NCBI RefSeq assembly: GCF_041245805.1
Contig: NZ_CP162490.1
Location: forward strand, 2,395,001 to 2,459,000
DNA: 64,000 nucleotides
Source: Xanthomonas sp. DAR 34887
GTDB taxonomy: Bacteria > Pseudomonadota > Gammaproteobacteria > Xanthomonadales > Xanthomonadaceae
Direction of reading: 5' to 3'
The notes under the pieces were generated by a model that saw only the letters and a list, made by a program, of their open reading frames with translations, made no database searches and had not been told where the DNA came from. Positions 35,092 to 42,676 of the stretch are shown piece by piece. The translations under genes were made by a program, and so were the position numbers. The stretch's first letter is position 1. Every line of letters starts with the position of its first letter.

Positions 35092-37080
35092 ATGACGTAT
35101 TTCGTTACGGGCGCCACCGGTTTCATCGGCCGTTATCTGATGGCCAACCTGATGCGGCGCAAAGGCCTCATCCACGTCCTGGTCCGCAAGGAGTCGCAAC
35201 GCAAATTCGATGCGCTGGTGCGCGAGCAGGGCTGGGACGCCAAGCGCCTGGTCGTGCTGCACGGCGATGTCGGCGCCGACTGTTGCGGCCTGGACCAGGC
35301 GCAGCGCAAGGCGCTGCACGGCAAGGTCAAGCACTTCTTCCATCTGGCCGCGTTGTACGACCTCACTGCCAAGGCCGAGGCGCAGCGCGTGGCCAATCTC
35401 GACGGCACCCGCAACGCGCTGGAGCTGGCGGCGCAACTTGGCGCCGGCGTCTTCCACCACACCAGTTCGATCGCGGTGGCCGGGCTGTACCCGGGCATCT
35501 TCCGCGAGGACATGTTCGAAGAGGCCGAAGGCCTGGACGACCCGTACCTGCGCACCAAGCACGATGCCGAAGCGCTGGTGCGCGCGGAAACCCGGATCAA
35601 GTGGCGCATCTACCGCCCCGGCATGGTGGTCGGCGATTCGCGCACCGGCGCGATCGACAAGATCGACGGGCCGTACTACTTCTTCCCGCTGATCAAGAAG
35701 CTGCGCCAGCTGCTGCCGCCCTGGGCGCCGATGCTGGGCATCGAAGGCGGGCGCATCAACCTGGTGCCGGTGGATTTCGTCGCCGATGCGATGGACCACA
35801 TCGCGCACAAGCCCAAGCTCGACGGCCACACCTTCCACCTCACCGACCCGGAGCCGTTGCGCGTGGGCGAGGTGCTCAACACCTTCTGCCGCGCCGGCCA
35901 CGCGCCGGAAATGACCCTGCGGGTCGATGCGCGGATGTTCGCGTTCGTGCCGTCCGGCATCCGCGCTGCGGTCGGCGGGCTGCCGCCGATCCGCCGCTTC
36001 ACCGGCATGCTGCTGCGCGATTTCCGCATCCCGCGCGAAGTGCTGAAGTTCATCACCTATCCCACGCGCTTCGACAGCCGCGAGACCGAGCGCGCGCTGA
36101 AGGGCAGCGGCATCGCCGTGCCGCGGCTGGAAGACTACGCCTGGCGCCTGTGGGACCACTGGGAACGGCACCTGGATCCGGACCTGTTCGTCGACCGCAC
36201 GCTGAAAGGCAAGGTGCGCGGCAAGGTGGTGCTGATCACCGGCGGTTCCTCGGGCATCGGCCTGGCCACCGCGCAGCGCGTGGCCGAAGCCGGCGCCACC
36301 ACCATCATCGTCGCCCGCGGCGAGCAGGAGCTGTTCGCTGCGCGCGATGCGATGAACGCCAAGGGCGGCAAGGTGTTCGCCTATACCGCCGACCTGTCCG
36401 ACCTGGCCGGCTGCGACGCGCTGCTCAAGACCGTGCTCGAAACGCACGGCCACGTCGACGTGCTGATCAACAACGCCGGCCGCTCGATCCGCCGCTCGAT
36501 CGAACTCAGCTACGACCGTTTCCACGATTTCGAGCGCACCATGCAGCTGAACTACTTCGGCAGCCTGCGCCTGATCATGGGCGTGCTGCCGGGCATGACC
36601 GGGCGGCGCAAGGGCCACATCATCAACGTCAGCTCGATCGGGGTGCTGGCCAATTCGCCGCGTTTCTCCGCCTACGTGGCGTCGAAGGCGGCGCTGGACG
36701 CATGGAGCCGCTGCGCGCAGGGCGAGCTGTCCGGCAAGGGCATCAGCTTCACCACGGTCAACATGCCGCTGGTGAAGACGCCGATGATCGCGCCGACCAA
36801 GATGTACGACAGCGTGCCGACGCTGAGCGTGGAGGAGGCCGCCGACCTGATGGTCAAGGCGATCATCGAGCGACCGAGCCGGGTGGCGACGCGGCTGGGC
36901 ATCTTCGCCGCACTGGTCAACGCGGTGGCGCCGAAGGCCTACGAGCTGGTGATGAACACCGCCTTCGAACTGTTCCCGGATTCGGCCGCGGCCAAGGGCG
37001 ACCGCAAGGCGCTACGCGAGGCAAAACCCAGCCAGGAACAGATCGCGTTCGCGGCGTTGATGCGTGGCGTGCATTGGTGA
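35092..37080 (+). CDS. alcohol-forming fatty acyl-CoA reductase homologue (two-domain SDR)
   Basis: A 662-aa fusion of two NAD(P)-binding domains. The N-terminal extended-SDR/male-sterility domain has TGATGFIGRYLMANLMRRKG, HLAALYDL, the YLRTK YxxxK motif and YRPGMVVGDSRTGAIDKIDG. The C-terminal classical SDR begins near 378 with VLITGGSSGIGLATA and has INNAGRSIRRSIELSYDRFH, NVSSIGVLANSPRFSAYVAS and AFAALMRGVHW. As I remember it, the Marinobacter acyl-CoA reductase Maqu_2220 has the same length, domain order and many of these segments; that enzyme reduces fatty acyl-CoA to fatty alcohol. The exact substrate here is inferred. The gene is monocistronic, ending in a composite repeat. Confidence 0.82.
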   Translation: MTYFVTGATGFIGRYLMANLMRRKGLIHVLVRKESQRKFDALVREQGWDAKRLVVLHGDVGADCCGLDQAQRKALHGKVKHFFHLAALYDLTAKAEAQRVANLDGTRNALELAAQLGAGVFHHTSSIAVAGLYPGIFREDMFEEAEGLDDPYLRTKHDAEALVRAETRIKWRIYRPGMVVGDSRTGAIDKIDGPYYFFPLIKKLRQLLPPWAPMLGIEGGRINLVPVDFVADAMDHIAHKPKLDGHTFHLTDPEPLRVGEVLNTFCRAGHAPEMTLRVDARMFAFVPSGIRAAVGGLPPIRRFTGMLLRDFRIPREVLKFITYPTRFDSRETERALKGSGIAVPRLEDYAWRLWDHWERHLDPDLFVDRTLKGKVRGKVVLITGGSSGIGLATAQRVAEAGATTIIVARGEQELFAARDAMNAKGGKVFAYTADLSDLAGCDALLKTVLETHGHVDVLINNAGRSIRRSIELSYDRFHDFERTMQLNYFGSLRLIMGVLPGMTGRRKGHIINVSSIGVLANSPRFSAYVASKAALDAWSRCAQGELSGKGISFTTVNMPLVKTPMIAPTKMYDSVPTLSVEEAADLMVKAIIERPSRVATRLGIFAALVNAVAPKAYELVMNTAFELFPDSAAAKGDRKALREAKPSQEQIAFAALMRGVHW

Positions 37081-37084
37081 GGAG

Positions 37085-37340
37085 CCGGGATTGGGAATTC
37101 GGGATTGGGGATTCGCAAGAGCGTTAGCTTCTGCGAGTCCATCGTTCCGCTGCTTGCGTCCGGCACGGCAAAGTCGCTTTTACCAATCCCGAATCCCGGC
37201 TCAATGTGAGCGGGGATTGGGGATTCGGGATTGGGGATTCGCAAGAGCGTTAGCTCCTGCGAGCCCGTCGTCCCGCCGCTTGCGTCCGGCGCGGCAAATC
37301 CGCTTTTACCAATCCCGAATCTCCAATCCCCAATCCCGGC
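37085..37340. repeat. tandem pair of composite intergenic repeat modules
   Basis: Two similar modules of about 120-130 bp lie head to tail (about 37085-37204 and 37212-37340). Each starts with GGGATTGGGGATTCGGGATT-type heptamers, has CGCAAGAGCGTTAGC and GCTTGCGTCCGGC inside, and ends with CGCTTTTACCAATCCC plus inverted heptamers and GGCTCA. The outer ends are inverted repeats, so each can fold into one long hairpin. Module 1 starts just after the acyl-CoA reductase stop. The GGCTCA end of module 2 supplies the TGA stop of the minus-strand gene at 37341. Confidence 0.85.
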
Positions 37341-38330
37341 TCAAAACGTCCTACATTGCCGCCAGCGCACCGGCTCGTCGTGGTCGGGGCGCGGGTTGAG
37401 CTGGATGCGGACGGTGCGCAGCGAGGGATAGCGCTCCACTTCCTTGCAGATGCGCGGCCACACCTGCGCATCGTCGCCGCTGCGATCGATCACCAGCGTC
37501 ATCTGGGTCTGCCAGATGCCGCGGATCACCCCGGGCGTCTTGGCCAGGGCCTTGGACACCGACTGGCGGTAGTCGGCCTCGGTGGCGGCGTCGGGTGCTG
37601 CGCTGACCGGTTCGGCGTCGGCTTCCGCCACGGTTGCCGGCGCTGTCGCGGCGGCGGGCGGTGCGGCTGCCGGCATGGGGTGCGCAGGAGACGCGGCAGG
37701 GAGCGCCGCGACGGAGGCCGCGTCGGCGCTGCGCTGCTGCAGCGCCAGCCCGCCCAGTCCCACCAGCAGGCCCAGGGTCACCGCGGCCAGTGCGGCGATC
37801 GCGATATGCCGCTGCGCACGCCGCCGGCTGGCGCCGATCACGCCGTCCTCCAGTTCGCTGGGCAGGTAGCGCTTGAGCATCGGCCAGATGCGGCGGCCAT
37901 CGAGGATCTCCACCGACTGCTTGTCGGCCGCGGCGATGCCGTCGCGCTGCACCTTGCCCTCGGTGACCAGGATGCCGCCCTGCGCGCCCATCAGCCGCGC
38001 CGCCGCGCCCAGTTCGTTGACCGCGGCCGAGCCGATTCGGTAGGCGCGGCCGTGCTTGCACGACAACAGCCAGCGCCCGTCGCCGCGGGTCATCACGAAA
38101 TCGCTCTGCGGTTCCTGCGAAGCGTCCTCGTCGGCCACCGCGTCGTGCAGGTCGCGTTGCTCGCGCATCGCGCGCCGCACCATGTGCGAGAAATCGCGCC
38201 AGTGCAGTCCGGCCAGGGCATGCAGCCCGGCGGTGGTCTCGTTCTCGCGGCGCCGAACCACCCACAGGTAGAGCGTGGCAGCGAGCCATGCTCCCACTGC
38301 CAAGACCGTTGCCACTATCCAGGAAAACAT
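37341..38330 (-). CDS. membrane-anchored Mrr/restriction-endonuclease-like domain protein
   Basis: A 329-aa protein. It has an N-terminal helix (FSWIVATVLAVGAWLAATLY), then an Mrr-type nuclease-fold domain (about 40-150: HWRDFSHMVRRAMREQ, SDFVMTRGDGRWLLSCKHGR, GAAARLMGAQGGILVTEGKV, VEILDGRRIWPML). A second helix (IAALAAVTLGLLVGLGGLAL, about 176-196), an Ala/Pro linker and a C-terminal domain (about 255-329) follow. The usual (E/Q)xK catalytic pair reads SCK here, so nuclease activity is doubtful. No methyltransferase is nearby, so classical restriction-modification is unlikely. Confidence 0.65.
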   Translation of the reverse strand: MFSWIVATVLAVGAWLAATLYLWVVRRRENETTAGLHALAGLHWRDFSHMVRRAMREQRDLHDAVADEDASQEPQSDFVMTRGDGRWLLSCKHGRAYRIGSAAVNELGAAARLMGAQGGILVTEGKVQRDGIAAADKQSVEILDGRRIWPMLKRYLPSELEDGVIGASRRRAQRHIAIAALAAVTLGLLVGLGGLALQQRSADAASVAALPAASPAHPMPAAAPPAAATAPATVAEADAEPVSAAPDAATEADYRQSVSKALAKTPGVIRGIWQTQMTLVIDRSGDDAQVWPRICKEVERYPSLRTVRIQLNPRPDHDEPVRWRQCRTF

Positions 38331-38422
38331 GCTCGCACCCGCGGAACGCTATTCGATGACGCCAGTTTATCGCCAGCGTGTCACAGCGCCGGCAAGGCGA
38401 CAGCGGGGAACGGCGGATAGGA

Positions 38423-38488
38423 GAAGACCCGCCAGTCCGAAGCCGAGAGGGGAGGGGAGCAAACGGTCTTCAGATGGACTGGCGGGTC
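38423..38488 (-). other. competing inverted repeats upstream of the Mrr-like gene
   Basis: GACCCGCCAGTCC (38426-38438) is exactly complementary to GGACTGGCGGGTC (38476-38488). GAAGACC (38423-38429), which overlaps the first arm, pairs exactly with GGTCTTC (38465-38471). The two hairpins cannot form together. The site is 93 bp upstream of the Mrr-like start, on the transcript coming from the phasin side. The pairing is seen; an attenuator-like or insertion-scar origin is speculative. Confidence 0.45.
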
Positions 38489-38503
38489 CGTCCCGATTGT
38501 CGG

Positions 38504-38525
38504 AAAAAAACTGCTGCTTTGCAAC
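38504..38525 (-). terminator. possible terminator after the phasin gene
   Basis: Read on the minus strand, a short stem GTTGC-AAA-GCAGC (one G-U pair) is followed by AG and a run of seven T (38510-38504), starting 7 bp after the phasin stop. The stem is short, so efficiency is uncertain. Confidence 0.45.
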
Positions 38526-38531
38526 AAAACC

Positions 38532-39164
38532 TCAATCCGCCGCTGCCGGCGCCGCTGCGCGCTTGCGGCTGGCGCGTTTCGGCGCGGGCGCGGCGCTGGC
38601 CACGACCGGACCGGCACGGCGGCGCGCCGGCGCCGCCTGCTTGGCCGGGCGGGATTTGGGTGCGGCGGTCTTTGCCGCCTTCTTGGCTGCCGGCGCCTTG
38701 GCCGGCGCCTGGCGTGCGCGGCGGCCGCTGCCGAGGTTGCGCAGTTCGGCGTTCAAAGCGTCTACGCGATCGACCAAGGTGCCGAGGTCTTCGCGGCTGG
38801 GCACTTCCAATCTGCGCAACGCGCGTTGCACCCGGTCCTCGAACACCTTCTCCAACCGGTCCCAGGTATCGGCGGCGCGTTCGCGCGCCTGGCCGACCCG
38901 GTTCTCCACCACGTCGCGCACCGCATCCACGCCGCCGCCGGCCAGCTTGCGCGTGCTCTGTTCCAGGGTCAGGCCTTCCTTGACCAGGGTTTCGAACAGC
39001 TTGCCGCCTTCGGCCTGGGCGCGGCCGAACGCGCCGACCCCGGCCAGCCACACCTGCTGCGCGGATTCGCCCAGGCGCTTGGACGGCTTTTCCGCCTGCG
39101 CCTGCAGGCCCTCGTCGGCGGCGGCAGTCTTCTTCTTGCGTGCGGATTTCTTCAGGGTGGCCAT
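38532..39164 (-). CDS. phasin family protein
   Basis: A 210-aa granule-associated-type protein. The phasin-like core (residues about 30-140: QQVWLAGVGAFGRAQAEGGK, LFETLVKEGLTLEQSTRKLA, TWDRLEKVFEDRVQRALRRL, LVDRVDALNAELRNL) is amphipathic and coiled-coil-prone. A long Lys/Ala/Pro/Arg tail follows (about 150-210), as in PhaF-type phasins that also touch DNA. Neighbours include a patatin-like hydrolase and two proteins of PHA-system type. No PHA synthase is in the window. Confidence 0.82.
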   Translation of the reverse strand: MATLKKSARKKKTAAADEGLQAQAEKPSKRLGESAQQVWLAGVGAFGRAQAEGGKLFETLVKEGLTLEQSTRKLAGGGVDAVRDVVENRVGQARERAADTWDRLEKVFEDRVQRALRRLEVPSREDLGTLVDRVDALNAELRNLGSGRRARQAPAKAPAAKKAAKTAAPKSRPAKQAAPARRRAGPVVASAAPAPKRASRKRAAAPAAAD

Positions 39165-39247
39165 GACGGTGCGGTTCCTTCGGCGGTTGGGTGGCTGGAT
39201 TCGAGACTCACGGCGTTGGTTAGAGTAATCACACCAACGGCGGCGTC

Positions 39248-40522
39248 TCAGTCGGCGGAAAGCGGCGGTGCGCGCCGCGTGCGGCGGGTGGCGCGGCGCC
39301 GGGCGATGACTTGGTCGACGTCGTCGAGCGCGCGACGCAGGCGCGCGGTGGTTTCGGTGGTGCGCCCTGGCTGCACGTCCACGCCGTCGAGGAAGGTGCG
39401 TTGGCGATCGTTGAGGATGTCGTGGCGCAGCGCGATGCCGTGCGCGGCCAGCATCGGCTCCAGCACGTCGGCATTGCGGCGCAGGTCGGCGAGCGTGTTG
39501 CGATAGGCCAGCTGGCACACGCGGTGGCGTGCGGCATAGCTGAAAAGATTGGTGAAGAACAGTTCGCTGTTGTCGGCGTTGGGCTCGAACACCAACTGGT
39601 CCACCCGCGGATACTGCCGCGCGTATTTCTCCAGCCCGACCTGCATGCGCGATTGCAGCAGGGTGCGGAAGGTCTGCGACAGCACCGCCGGCAGGCCGCC
39701 GTTGAGCAGCCGCGCACGGTCGATCTGGCCATTGCGGCGCGGCGCGTGGGTGGCGTCGTAGGGCACCAGCGGGTTGATCCCGATCATCAGGTCGATGCCG
39801 CGCTCCAGCAGGGTGGAAGCGTGCATCGTGCGCCGCAGCGCGCCGTCGACGTAGTGGCGGCCGCCGATCTCCACTGGCGGATACAGCCCCGGCAGCGCGG
39901 CACTGGCCTGCACCGCCAGCGAGATCGGCACCTGGTCCATGCCGGATTCGCCGAAACGCACGGCGCGGCCGCTGTCCAGATCCACCGCGACCACGAACAG
40001 ATCGGTGTCCAGGGCGCGAAAGTCGTTGCTGCGGCCGCGCCGGCTGAACACGTCCTGCATGAAGCGCTCGACTCCGGCGTTGTCGAACAGGCCGCTGGGC
40101 ACCAGCCCGCCGAAGCGGGTGATCAGGTCCGACCAGCGGGTCTTGCGCGGCTCGGTCAGCAGGTCGTGCCACCAGCCGTAGGCGAGCTTGGGCAGGGTCG
40201 CGGCGCGGCGCAGGTATTCGTAGACGTTGGGGCGCAGGAAATCCTCGGGCCGGAAGTGCGCATCGTCGCTGTTGCCGGTGACGAAGATCCGGCAGATCTC
40301 GGCGCTGCTGATGCGATTGGCGAGGCCGGCGGTCAGAAACGCGCCAGAGCTGACGCCGACGTAGCAATCCAGCCGGGTCAGGTCGAGCCCATCCAGGGCT
40401 TCGTCCAGCGCGCGCAGCGCGCCGAGTCCGTACATGCCGCCGATCGGGCCGCCGCCGGCGATGGCCAGGCCGATACGGCCGTGGGAACGGGGGCGTGGCG
40501 AGGCGCTGTGGAGGGAAAGCAT
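39248..40522 (-). CDS. patatin-like phospholipase
   Basis: A 424-aa lipid acyl hydrolase. The oxyanion-hole motif is GLAIAGGGPIGGMYGLGALR, the nucleophile elbow is CYVGVSSGAF (GxSxG), and the catalytic Asp lies in HYVDGALRRTM; together these complete the Ser-Asp dyad. A C-terminal region of about 150 residues (SELFFTNLFSYAARHRVCQL and beyond) is outside the core. ATG at 40522 is used; in-frame ATGs at 40567 and 40582 could extend it by 15-20 residues, and no strong ribosome site decides. It may act on phospholipids or on storage polyester at granules, given its neighbours. Confidence 0.88.
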   Translation of the reverse strand: MLSLHSASPRPRSHGRIGLAIAGGGPIGGMYGLGALRALDEALDGLDLTRLDCYVGVSSGAFLTAGLANRISSAEICRIFVTGNSDDAHFRPEDFLRPNVYEYLRRAATLPKLAYGWWHDLLTEPRKTRWSDLITRFGGLVPSGLFDNAGVERFMQDVFSRRGRSNDFRALDTDLFVVAVDLDSGRAVRFGESGMDQVPISLAVQASAALPGLYPPVEIGGRHYVDGALRRTMHASTLLERGIDLMIGINPLVPYDATHAPRRNGQIDRARLLNGGLPAVLSQTFRTLLQSRMQVGLEKYARQYPRVDQLVFEPNADNSELFFTNLFSYAARHRVCQLAYRNTLADLRRNADVLEPMLAAHGIALRHDILNDRQRTFLDGVDVQPGRTTETTARLRRALDDVDQVIARRRATRRTRRAPPLSAD

Positions 40523-40609
40523 GCGCGGTCCGCGAAGGGCGTTGGCCGGAGTGTAGCCGAGCGGCATGATGCTTGCGGTCACGCGCGACGACCAGCATCA
40601 TCGGCGCTC

Positions 40610-41329
40610 ATGGCGCGCAGCAATCCCGTCCTGGAACGACTCGGCCGCCGTCTGGCGTGGCATCAGGCCGTGCACGATCCGGTGCACGAGCCGCGCAATG
40701 CGCTGCGCTGGCTGCAGGAACTGCGGCGCTGGCAGACGCAGCGGCTGGAGCGCAGCTTCGAGCACTTTCTGGAGGACCCGCAGCGGCGCCCGGCGGCGAT
40801 GTTCTTCCTCACCGACGTTTATGGCGACCGCGATTTCAGCCGGCGCGATGCCGACATCGTCAAGGTGCTGCCGATGATGCAGCGGCTGATGCCGGCCACG
40901 CTGCTGGACACCGTCGCCGACGGCATCGAGCTGGGCGTGCTGACCCACGCGCTGGACCTGCGCATGGCCGAGGCGCTGCAGGCGCTGGCGCCGCGCCGCA
41001 AGCGCCTGGACGACGAGCTGTACGCCGAGGCATACCGGCGCACCGGGTTGCGCCGCCTGCGCCTGCATCAGATCGACCTGATCGCCAGCGTGGGCCTGGG
41101 CCTGGCCGCCGCGGTGCACACCCCGGGCGTGCGCATGCTGCTGCGCTTTGCACGCGGCCCGGCCAAGGCGGCGGGATTGTCGGAACTGCAGGGGTTCCTG
41201 GAACGCGGTTTCGACGCGTTTTCCAAGCTTGGCGATGCCAAAGGTTTCATTGGCGATATCGAGACCACGGAGCGCCAGGTCTCGCGGCGCCTGTTTGCGG
41301 GACACCCGGAGCCGTTCGCTTTCGACTGA
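40610..41329 (+). CDS. FFLEELY-type conserved protein
   Basis: A 239-aa, largely helical, Arg-rich protein without signal peptide. RWQTQRLERSFEHFLEDPQR is followed by AAMFFLTDVYGDRDFSRRDA, which resembles the FFLEELY motif after which I recall a conserved proteobacterial family is named. The C-terminal half has RTGLRRLRLHQIDLIASVGL and ELQGFLERGFDAFSKLGDAK. No catalytic residues are evident. It is divergent from the patatin gene, with 87 bp between starts, and belongs to the granule-type cluster by position. Confidence 0.65.
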   Translation: MARSNPVLERLGRRLAWHQAVHDPVHEPRNALRWLQELRRWQTQRLERSFEHFLEDPQRRPAAMFFLTDVYGDRDFSRRDADIVKVLPMMQRLMPATLLDTVADGIELGVLTHALDLRMAEALQALAPRRKRLDDELYAEAYRRTGLRRLRLHQIDLIASVGLGLAAAVHTPGVRMLLRFARGPAKAAGLSELQGFLERGFDAFSKLGDAKGFIGDIETTERQVSRRLFAGHPEPFAFD

Positions 41330-41344
41330 GTGGGCGGGACCATG

Positions 41345-41478
41345 GCCCCCTTTTCGGGGGGAAGGTGCCCCGAGGGGCGGATGAGGGCACAAGCGAAGCC
41401 TCGTGCACCCAAACTCCGCGAGACGCTTTCGCGCCGCACCCTCACCCCAACCCCTCTCCCGGTGGGAGAGGGGCTTTT
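41345..41478. repeat. composite repeat and terminator between convergent genes
   Basis: It contains CCCCC/GGGGG (41346-41350 / 41356-41360) and GTGCCCCGAGGGGCGGATGA, matching the element at about 6071-6090. It also has CCCTCACCCCAACCCCTCTC (reverse of 7407-7440). It ends in a perfect 10-bp stem CCCCTCTCCC / GGGAGAGGGG (41451-41460 / 41464-41473) followed by CTTTT on the plus strand. That hairpin can end transcription of the rightward gene. Confidence 0.7.
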
Positions 41479-41483
41479 GCTGC

Positions 41484-41759
41484 TCAGCCTAGCTTTTCCG
41501 CCAGCACGCGGCGGATCTCGCTTTCCACCGTGCCCTTCAGCGCCGACAGCAGGAACCCCAGCTCGGCGGTGACATGCACCTGCTTGGGCAGCAGTTCGAT
41601 GCGGCCGTCCACGCCGGAGCGCGAGAACAGCAGCGCGTCGCCCTCCCAGCGCGATTCCAGGTCGAAACGTTCGGACAGCTTCTTGGCGGCGTCTTCGATC
41701 GCCTTGCGCGCCTGTGCGGGGGTCTTGCCGTGGTCGTGGCGAATGTCGATGCTGGACAT
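41484..41759 (-). CDS. polyhydroxyalkanoic acid system family protein
   Basis: A 91-aa protein starting MSSIDIRHDHGKTPAQARKA, with KLSERFDLESRWEGDALLFS, GVDGRIELLPKQVHVTAELG and VESEIRRVLAEKLG. These match the small PHA-granule-region family (often annotated PHA system protein), which has a START-like fold as far as I know. ATG at 41759 is chosen on homology. It supports a storage-granule function for this locus. Confidence 0.85.
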   Translation of the reverse strand: MSSIDIRHDHGKTPAQARKAIEDAAKKLSERFDLESRWEGDALLFSRSGVDGRIELLPKQVHVTAELGFLLSALKGTVESEIRRVLAEKLG

Positions 41760-41878
41760 GCTGGCTCCTGTGCGGGCATGCGGCCCGCGGAAAAGATCAG
41801 GCATTGTGCGTGTGCGCGGAGTGTTGTCCAGCGGTGGCGCGCTTCTTCAAGCGCGGGCAACCTGCTAGGCTCCCCGCC

Positions 41879-42676
41879 GTGCCCGACCTGCAAGTCCATT
41901 TCAGCAACCGCCAGCAACCCGACCGGCCCCTGCGCGCGGGCGTGCACCGCATCGTGCGGCAGGCGTCCGGGCATGTGCGCGTGGTCGACGACACCCAGGG
42001 CGCGCTGCTGCTGGCGCAGTTCTGCCTGGACCGGCGCGGCCTATGGCTGCAGGTGGCCAATGGCGCCCGCGGCATCCACGTGAACGGGCGGCCGGTGCGG
42101 CGCATGGCGCTGTTGCGCGCCGGCGACGCGGTCTATGCCGACGGCGTGGAAATGGTGGTGTGCGGCGTATGCGAGCCGCTGCAGCGCCTGCCCGATGCGG
42201 CGGAAGGCGAAGGCGACGATCCGCGGCTGGTGCTGCGCGGGGTCGGTGGCCAGCACCATGGCCGCAGCTACACCCTGGACCGGGTGCGCAGCATCGGCCG
42301 CCTGCGCGACTGCGACATCTGCATCGACGATCCGGCCTTCGCCGAGCGCCATGCGCGCCTGGAGCGCCATGGCGACCGCGTGCTGCTGCGCGGGCTGGGC
42401 GACGCGCAGACCCAGGTCAACGGCCATGCGGTACGCGATTGCTGGCTGCAGCCGGGCGATCAGCTGGTGTTCGACACGCAGCACCGCTTCGTGCTGGAAG
42501 TGCCGCAGGCCGCACCCGGCGAGCCGCTCAAACACGATCCGGCGAGCGCCCCGCTGGCCGCCGCAGCGGAGCCCGCGCCACGCCCGGCCACCGCGTTGCG
42601 CTGGCCATGGCTGCTGCTCAGCGCCTTGCTGCTGGCGGCCGCGCTCAGCGGGCTACTGTGGTTCGGCGCGCGCTGA
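41879..42676 (+). CDS. FHA-domain membrane protein
   Basis: A 265-aa protein with two FHA-like parts. The N-terminal part (about 20-95) has AQFCLDRRGLWLQVANGARG and IHVNGRPVRRMALLRAGD. The clearer C-terminal FHA (about 115-215) has RSIGRLRDCDICIDDPAFAE, RHARLER and TQVNGHAVRDCWLQPGDQLV, with the Arg/Ser-His/Asn pattern of a phosphothreonine site. A C-terminal transmembrane helix follows (WPWLLLSALLLAAALSGLLW), leaving the FHA parts in the cytoplasm. The start is GTG at 41879. Its last 32 bp overlap msrQ on the opposite strand. Confidence 0.75.
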   Translation: MPDLQVHFSNRQQPDRPLRAGVHRIVRQASGHVRVVDDTQGALLLAQFCLDRRGLWLQVANGARGIHVNGRPVRRMALLRAGDAVYADGVEMVVCGVCEPLQRLPDAAEGEGDDPRLVLRGVGGQHHGRSYTLDRVRSIGRLRDCDICIDDPAFAERHARLERHGDRVLLRGLGDAQTQVNGHAVRDCWLQPGDQLVFDTQHRFVLEVPQAAPGEPLKHDPASAPLAAAAEPAPRPATALRWPWLLLSALLLAAALSGLLWFGAR

